DNA of 64,000 nucleotides from Haliea sp. E1-2-M8 (lineage in GTDB: Bacteria > Pseudomonadota > Gammaproteobacteria > Pseudomonadales > Halieaceae), in contig NZ_JAUTDR010000003.1 in NCBI RefSeq assembly GCF_030649675.1, positions 186,001-250,000 on the forward strand, given 5' to 3'. Shown one piece after another: positions 59,365 through 64,000 of the stretch. Each line of letters starts with the position of its first letter. Position 1 is the first letter of the stretch. Below the pieces are notes generated by a model that was not told the origin of the DNA, did not search any database, and saw only the letters and a program-made list of their open reading frames with translations. The translations under genes were made by a program, and so were the position numbers.

Positions 59365-61143
59365 GTGAACCCAACCGATATCAAGAACCCCGAGTACTTC
59401 CACAAGGTGGTCGACTGCCAGTACGCCTGTCCGGCCCACACGCCGGTGCCGGAGTACATCCGGCTGATTGCCGCGGGGCGCTACGACGACGCCTATATGA
59501 TCAACTGGAATTCCAACGTATTCCCGGGGATTCTGGGTCGCACCTGCGACCGTCCCTGCGAACCGGCCTGCCGCCGGGGCCGTATCGCCAACGGGGAGGA
59601 GCCGGTGGCGATCTGTCGGCTGAAGCGGGTAGCCGCGGACAACAAGACCGACATCAAGGCCCGTTTGCCCGAGATCCCGAGCAGCAAAAACGGCAAGCGC
59701 ATCGCTCTGGTTGGCGCCGGCCCCGCCTCCCTGACCGTAGCTCGCGACCTGATGCCGCTGGGCTACAGCATCGACATCTTTGACAACCAGTTCGCCGGCG
59801 GCGGCATGATGCGCAGCCAGATTCCATCCTTCCGCCTGCCCATTTCCGTGCTGGACGAAGAGGTGGGGTATATCCTTGATACCGGTGTGGTCACCCATTT
59901 TGATACCGAAGTGACCAGCCTCAAGAGCGTGCTGGAACAGGACTATGACGCGGTGTTTGTCGGCACCGGCGCGCCCCGCGGCAAGGGCCTGAACCTGCCG
60001 GGGCTGGAGGAGGCGGGCAAGCAGGTCCACATCGGTATCGACTGGCTGGCCAGCGTGGCTTTCGAGCATACCGAGACTATTGGCAAGCGGGTGCTGGTGC
60101 TGGGCGGCGGCAACACTGCCATGGACTGTTGCCGCACCTCGCGTCGGCTCGGGGGCGAGGATGTAAGGGTGGTGGTACGCAGCCCCTTCGCCGACATGAA
60201 GGCATCGCCCTGGGAAAAGGAGGATGCCATGCACGAGGGCATCCCCATCTACGACAATCACGTGCCGAAGGAATTCGTGATTGAGGACGGCAAGCTGCAG
60301 GGCATGCGGTTCGAGAAGGTGGAGGCAAAGTACGACGCCGACGGCAAGCGCAGCCTGGTCCCCACCGGCGAGGACCTGGTGTTCATGGAGGCCGACGATG
60401 TACTCATGGCCATCGGCCAGGAGAACTCTTTCCCCTGGATCGAGCGCGATCTGGATATCGAGTTCGACAACTGGGATATGCCGGTGGTGGATGCGACCAC
60501 CTTCCAGTCCACCAATCCAAAAGTATTCTTTGGCGGCGACGCCGCCTTCGGGCCCGAGAACGTGATCACCGCCGTCGCCCACGGTCACCAGGCGGCGGTG
60601 AGCATCGATCTCTTCTGCCGCGGTGAATCCGTCGCCGAGCGGCCGCCACCCTTCACCAACCTCGTGAGCCAGAAAATGGGTATCCACGAGTGGAGCTACG
60701 ACAACGCGGTGGAGAATGACAAGCGCTATGTGGTGCCCATGGCGCCGCTGGAGAAGGCGCTGCGCAACCGCAAGCTGGAGGTGGAACTGGGCTTCGACGC
60801 GCTCACCGGTTTCAAGGAAGCGGAGCGCTGCCTCAACTGCGATGTGCAGACAGTATTCGACGCGCCGCGCTGCATCGAGTGCGATGCCTGCGTGGATGTC
60901 TGTCCCACTGATTGCATCAGCTTTACCGCCAATGCGGAGGAGCCCGAGCTGCGCCTGCAGCTGAGCGCCCCGGCCGGCAATCTGGCCCAGGATCTGTATG
61001 TTTCGGAGCAGCTGCCGACGCAGCGGGTCATGGTCAAGGACGAGAACGTCTGCCTGCACTGCGGCCTCTGCGCCGAGCGCTGCCCGACCACGGCCTGGGA
61101 CATGCAGAAATTTCTCTACAGCGTTACCAAAGCGGGGCAATAA
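59365..61143 (+). CDS. GltD-type FAD/NAD(P) oxidoreductase with ferredoxin domains
   Basis: A 592-residue electron-transfer flavoprotein. The N-terminal Fer4_20-type Fe-S domain carries CQYACPAHTPVPEYI and CDRPCEPACRRG. The FAD loop is VGAGPASLTVA (about 112-122) and the NAD(P) loop is LGGGNTAMDCCR (about 247-258). Two 4Fe-4S motifs close the protein: CIECDACVDVC and CLHCGLCAERC. GTG start after AGCAGG. It lies 3 bp before the alpha subunit gene, so it very likely supplies or accepts electrons for the 2-oxoacid oxidoreductase, linking it to NAD(P)H. Confidence 0.9.
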   Translation: MNPTDIKNPEYFHKVVDCQYACPAHTPVPEYIRLIAAGRYDDAYMINWNSNVFPGILGRTCDRPCEPACRRGRIANGEEPVAICRLKRVAADNKTDIKARLPEIPSSKNGKRIALVGAGPASLTVARDLMPLGYSIDIFDNQFAGGGMMRSQIPSFRLPISVLDEEVGYILDTGVVTHFDTEVTSLKSVLEQDYDAVFVGTGAPRGKGLNLPGLEEAGKQVHIGIDWLASVAFEHTETIGKRVLVLGGGNTAMDCCRTSRRLGGEDVRVVVRSPFADMKASPWEKEDAMHEGIPIYDNHVPKEFVIEDGKLQGMRFEKVEAKYDADGKRSLVPTGEDLVFMEADDVLMAIGQENSFPWIERDLDIEFDNWDMPVVDATTFQSTNPKVFFGGDAAFGPENVITAVAHGHQAAVSIDLFCRGESVAERPPPFTNLVSQKMGIHEWSYDNAVENDKRYVVPMAPLEKALRNRKLEVELGFDALTGFKEAERCLNCDVQTVFDAPRCIECDACVDVCPTDCISFTANAEEPELRLQLSAPAGNLAQDLYVSEQLPTQRVMVKDENVCLHCGLCAERCPTTAWDMQKFLYSVTKAGQ

Positions 61144-61146
61144 ACC

Positions 61147-63009
61147 ATGCAAGCGCTGCAAGCCGTCAATGAATTCGTCATCAAGTTTGCCAACGTCAAC
61201 GGCACTGGCAGTGCCAGTGCCAACAACCTGTTCGCCAAGGCGGTGTTCCGCATGGGCCTGCCAGTCTGCCCCAAGAACATCTTTCCCTCCAACATTCAGG
61301 GTCTCCCCACCTGGTATGAGGTGCGGGTCAGCGAGCGCGGCTACCTGGGTCGGCGCGGCGGGGTAGACATCATGTTGTCGGTGAATCCCCAGAGCATGCC
61401 CCAGGACATCCAGGAGCTGGAGCCGGGCGGCTATTTCATCTACGACAACACCAAGCCCCTGGACCTGCGCCTGATCCGCAGCGATGTCACCATCATGGGT
61501 ATTCCCCTGACCCGGATCTGCAACGAGCAATACCAGGATCCGCGCCAGCGCCAGCTGTTCCGCAACGTGATTTACGTCGGCGCCCTGGCGGCGCTGCTGG
61601 ACATGGATTTCGGCGTGCTGACCGGTCTGGTGGAAGACCAGTTCAAGGGCAAGGAAAAACTGATCCTGCCCAATATCCAGGCGCTGGAGCTGGGCTACCA
61701 GTACGCATCGGAAAACTTTGACTGTCCGATCGGTATCCGCCTGCGCAAGTCGGACAAGGTCGGCGACAATATTCTCCTGGATGGCAATACCGCTCTGGGC
61801 CTGGGGGCTATTTACGGCGGCGCCACGGTCGCGGCCTGGTACCCGATCACCCCCTCAACCTCGGTGGTTGACGCGTTCGAAAAGTATGCCAAACGCCTGC
61901 GCATCGACCCGGGCACCGGGCGCAGGAATTACGCCATTCTGCAGGCGGAAGACGAACTTGCCGCCATCGGCATGGTGGTGGGCGCGAGCTGGAACGGCGC
62001 CCGCGCCTTCACCGCCACCAGCGGGCCGGGACTTTCCCTGATGAGCGAGTTTTTGGGCCTGGCCTATTTTGCCGAGATCCCGACGGTACTGTTCGACGTG
62101 CAGCGAGCGGGGCCTTCCACGGGGATGCCCACCCGCACCCAGCAGTCGGACATTCTGTCCGCGGCCTACGCCTCGCACGGCGATACCAAACAGGTCTTGC
62201 TGTTCCCCTCTACCCCCAGGGAGTGCTTTGACTTTGGTGCTCTGTCCTTCGATCTGGCGGAGCGGCTGCAGACCCCCATCATCCTGATGACGGACCTGGA
62301 TCTGGGGATGAACGACAACATGTCGCCGCCCCTGTCCTGGGATGACGATCGCCGCTACGATCGCGGCAAGGTATTGAGCGCCGAGCAGCTCGACGAAATG
62401 GAGCGCTTCGGCCGTTATCTGGATGTGGACGGTGACGCGATCTGCTATCGGACCATCCCCGGCACCCATCCGGAAAAGGGCGCCTTCTTCACCCGCGGCA
62501 CCTCCCGTGACGAGTACGCGGTCTACACCGAGAAGGGTGAAGAGTACGAGAAGAACATGCACCGCCTGATGGCGAAGTGGGAAACCATCAAACAATGGGT
62601 GCCCGCTCCAATCGAAACGCCCTGCGAGCAGGACACCGATACCGCCATCCTGTTCTTTGGCACCAGCGAGGAGTCCGCGATGGAGGCTCGCGATTACCTG
62701 GCCGAAGACGGCGTTCCGCTGGCCGCCATGCGGGTTCGGGCCTTCCCCTTCAATAATGAAGTGGAAGATTTCATTGCCCGGCACCAGCGTGTTTTCGTCA
62801 TCGAGCAGAATCGCGATGCCCAGCTGCGGACCCTGCTCATGGCCGAGTTCGAACTCGGCCCGGACAAGCTGAAATCCGTGCTCTGCTTTGACGGCACCCC
62901 CATCAGTGCCCGCAATATTCGCAAGCAGATTCTGCTGCAGATGCCGGGTTACAACGTTACTCCCTTGCGTCGCGAGCGCGTTGTCGCCGGCGCGGAGACC
63001 AGATTATGA
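61147..63009 (+). CDS. 2-oxoacid:acceptor oxidoreductase, gamma/alpha subunit
   Basis: A 620-residue fused subunit. The N-terminal gamma domain (about 1-190, GTGSASANNLFAKAVFRMG, GYLGRRGGVDIM) is followed by the alpha pyrimidine-binding domain (AWYPITPSTSVVDAFEKYA, TATSGPGLSLMSEFLGLAYFAEIP, VQRAGPSTGMPTRTQQSD). With the beta subunit it decarboxylates 2-oxoglutarate, pyruvate or a branched 2-oxoacid using TPP and CoA; substrate not decided by sequence. It overlaps the beta gene by four bases. Confidence 0.93.
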   Translation: MQALQAVNEFVIKFANVNGTGSASANNLFAKAVFRMGLPVCPKNIFPSNIQGLPTWYEVRVSERGYLGRRGGVDIMLSVNPQSMPQDIQELEPGGYFIYDNTKPLDLRLIRSDVTIMGIPLTRICNEQYQDPRQRQLFRNVIYVGALAALLDMDFGVLTGLVEDQFKGKEKLILPNIQALELGYQYASENFDCPIGIRLRKSDKVGDNILLDGNTALGLGAIYGGATVAAWYPITPSTSVVDAFEKYAKRLRIDPGTGRRNYAILQAEDELAAIGMVVGASWNGARAFTATSGPGLSLMSEFLGLAYFAEIPTVLFDVQRAGPSTGMPTRTQQSDILSAAYASHGDTKQVLLFPSTPRECFDFGALSFDLAERLQTPIILMTDLDLGMNDNMSPPLSWDDDRRYDRGKVLSAEQLDEMERFGRYLDVDGDAICYRTIPGTHPEKGAFFTRGTSRDEYAVYTEKGEEYEKNMHRLMAKWETIKQWVPAPIETPCEQDTDTAILFFGTSEESAMEARDYLAEDGVPLAAMRVRAFPFNNEVEDFIARHQRVFVIEQNRDAQLRTLLMAEFELGPDKLKSVLCFDGTPISARNIRKQILLQMPGYNVTPLRRERVVAGAETRL

Positions 63010-64000
63010 GCTACCAGCTGCCCAAATTCAGGCACCCGGACCTGCCGGTCAATGCCCTCGGCTATACCAAGGCCGATTACGAGGGGGCGATTTCTACCCT
63101 CTGCGCCGGCTGTGGCCACGATTCCATTTCCGGCGCCATTGTTCGCGCCTGCCACGAACTCGCGCTGGAGCCGCACCGGATCGCGAAGCTGTCGGGTATC
63201 GGCTGTTCCTCCAAGGCGCCGACTTACTTTCTGGGCAAGTCCCACGGCTTCAACTCGGTGCACGGGCGTATGCCCTCCGTGGTCAGTGGGGCCAGCATGG
63301 CCAACCGGGAGCTGCTCTACCTGGGCGTGTCCGGTGACGGCGATACCGCATCCATCGGCATGGGACAGTTCGCCCACGCGGTCCGCCGCAATCTGAACAT
63401 GGTCTACATTGTCATGAACAACGGCTGCTACGGACTGACCAAGGGCCAGGATTCCGCCACCGCCGATGAGGGCTCCGCCGGCAAGAAGGGCGACCCGAAC
63501 CCTTTCGCTGCCATTGACCTGCCGGGTCTGGCGCTGCAGCTCGGTGCCACTTTCGTGGCGCGCAGCTTTTCCGGCGACAAGGGCCAGCTGGTGCCCCTGA
63601 TCAAGGCGGCGATAGCCCACCGCGGATTTGCCCTGATCGACGTGATCTCGCCCTGCGTGACCTTCAACAACAACCCCGGCTCGACCAAGAGTTATGATTT
63701 TGTGCGCGAGCATTCGGAGGCCACCGGCACGGTGGATTTCGTGCCCATGCGCGAGGAGATCACCGCCAGCTATCCCGCGGGCCGCACCCAGGAGGTCACC
63801 CTGCACGACGGCTCCGTCCTGCATCTGGAAAAGCTGGCTGAGGATCTGGACCCCTTCGACCGGATCTCGGCCATGGTGGCCCTGGAACAGCACCGGGCGG
63901 CAGGGGAGATCCTGACCGGGCTGATCTACATCGACAAGGACTCCCGGGATCTGCACGACGTGCTGGAAACCTCGCGCCGGCCACTGAACAGTTTGGCGGA
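63006..64000 (+). CDS. 2-oxoacid:acceptor oxidoreductase, beta subunit (partial)
   Basis: The first 331 residues; the gene runs off the right edge. It is TPP-binding, with STLCAGCGHDSISGAI at the N-terminus, LSGIGCSS, the GDG motif in SGDGDTASIGMGQF, the pyrophosphate/Mg region NNGCYGLTKGQ, and FIDVISPCVTFNNNP-like ALIDVISPCVTFNNN. ATGA coupling to the alpha subunit. Completes the oxidoreductase core. Confidence 0.93.
   Translation, partial: MSYQLPKFRHPDLPVNALGYTKADYEGAISTLCAGCGHDSISGAIVRACHELALEPHRIAKLSGIGCSSKAPTYFLGKSHGFNSVHGRMPSVVSGASMANRELLYLGVSGDGDTASIGMGQFAHAVRRNLNMVYIVMNNGCYGLTKGQDSATADEGSAGKKGDPNPFAAIDLPGLALQLGATFVARSFSGDKGQLVPLIKAAIAHRGFALIDVISPCVTFNNNPGSTKSYDFVREHSEATGTVDFVPMREEITASYPAGRTQEVTLHDGSVLHLEKLAEDLDPFDRISAMVALEQHRAAGEILTGLIYIDKDSRDLHDVLETSRRPLNSLA

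Noticed and set aside
59359-61530. Long open frame antisense to the flavoprotein gene
   Set aside because: No family signal; it crosses the boundary between two well-supported plus-strand genes.

Overview
The window is a gene-dense, high-G+C stretch of gammaproteobacterial chromosome. The gene set points to a marine, aerobic, lipid-using lineage such as the Halieaceae (OM60/NOR5 group). The reasons are a smc-zipA-ligA block (an SMC rather than a MukB lineage), a complete System I cytochrome c maturation operon, PtsP, HrpB, DbpA, a TesA/YbbA/YbbP neighbourhood, and oleate hydratases beside Cfa and several acyltransferases. The genus is an inference from gene content only. No tRNA, rRNA, phage, insertion sequence or CRISPR array was seen.

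Layout, left to right. 1-4.3 kb: a small exported c-type haem protein and two tandem oleate hydratase genes; the downstream one is strongly divergent and has lost the catalytic glutamate. 4.4-7.6 kb: an NfeD-type membrane serine protease, a slipin and a quinone oxidoreductase in one run. 7.5-12.8 kb: a small membrane protein, then a WYL regulator divergent from a DUF2868 membrane protein and a DUF3482 GTPase, then an SDR enzyme. 12.8-13.0 kb: palindromic REP-type repeats. 13-29 kb: a propeller-amidohydrolase, an exported peroxiredoxin, a MATE exporter behind a leader with an intrinsic terminator, an MGAT-like acyltransferase, PtsP, an MDR oxidoreductase, a DUF885 enzyme, a HAD-PlsC fusion and HrpB.

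29.0-30.4 kb is a small A+T-richer patch with ankyrin, GNAT and VOC genes. 30.5-37.4 kb (minus strand) carries dbpA, a Cfa-type methyltransferase, a YgiQ radical SAM protein, bioA and tesA. An amidohydrolase joined to tesA-bioA is divergent from ybbA-ybbP. 41.9-42.3 kb is the only gene-free stretch over 300 bp. It holds four identical 74-bp tandem units of a loop-expanded REP element; a degenerate inverted copy lies at 12.9 kb. A TetR regulator and malate dehydrogenase follow.

44.07-51.85 kb: ttcA runs directly into ccmABCDEFGHI, which builds c-type cytochromes such as the protein at the left edge. 52-59.2 kb: smc, zipA, ligA and a lytic-transglycosylase-like lipoprotein (chromosome segregation, division, DNA joining, wall). 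59.4-64 kb: a GltD-type flavoprotein with ferredoxin domains, followed by 2-oxoacid:acceptor oxidoreductase alpha/gamma and beta subunits; the last gene runs off the window.

Most promising for follow-up: the loop-expanded REP array, the catalytic-Glu-less oleate hydratase paralog, the WYL/DUF2868/DUF3482 cassette, and the flavoprotein-linked 2-oxoacid oxidoreductase.
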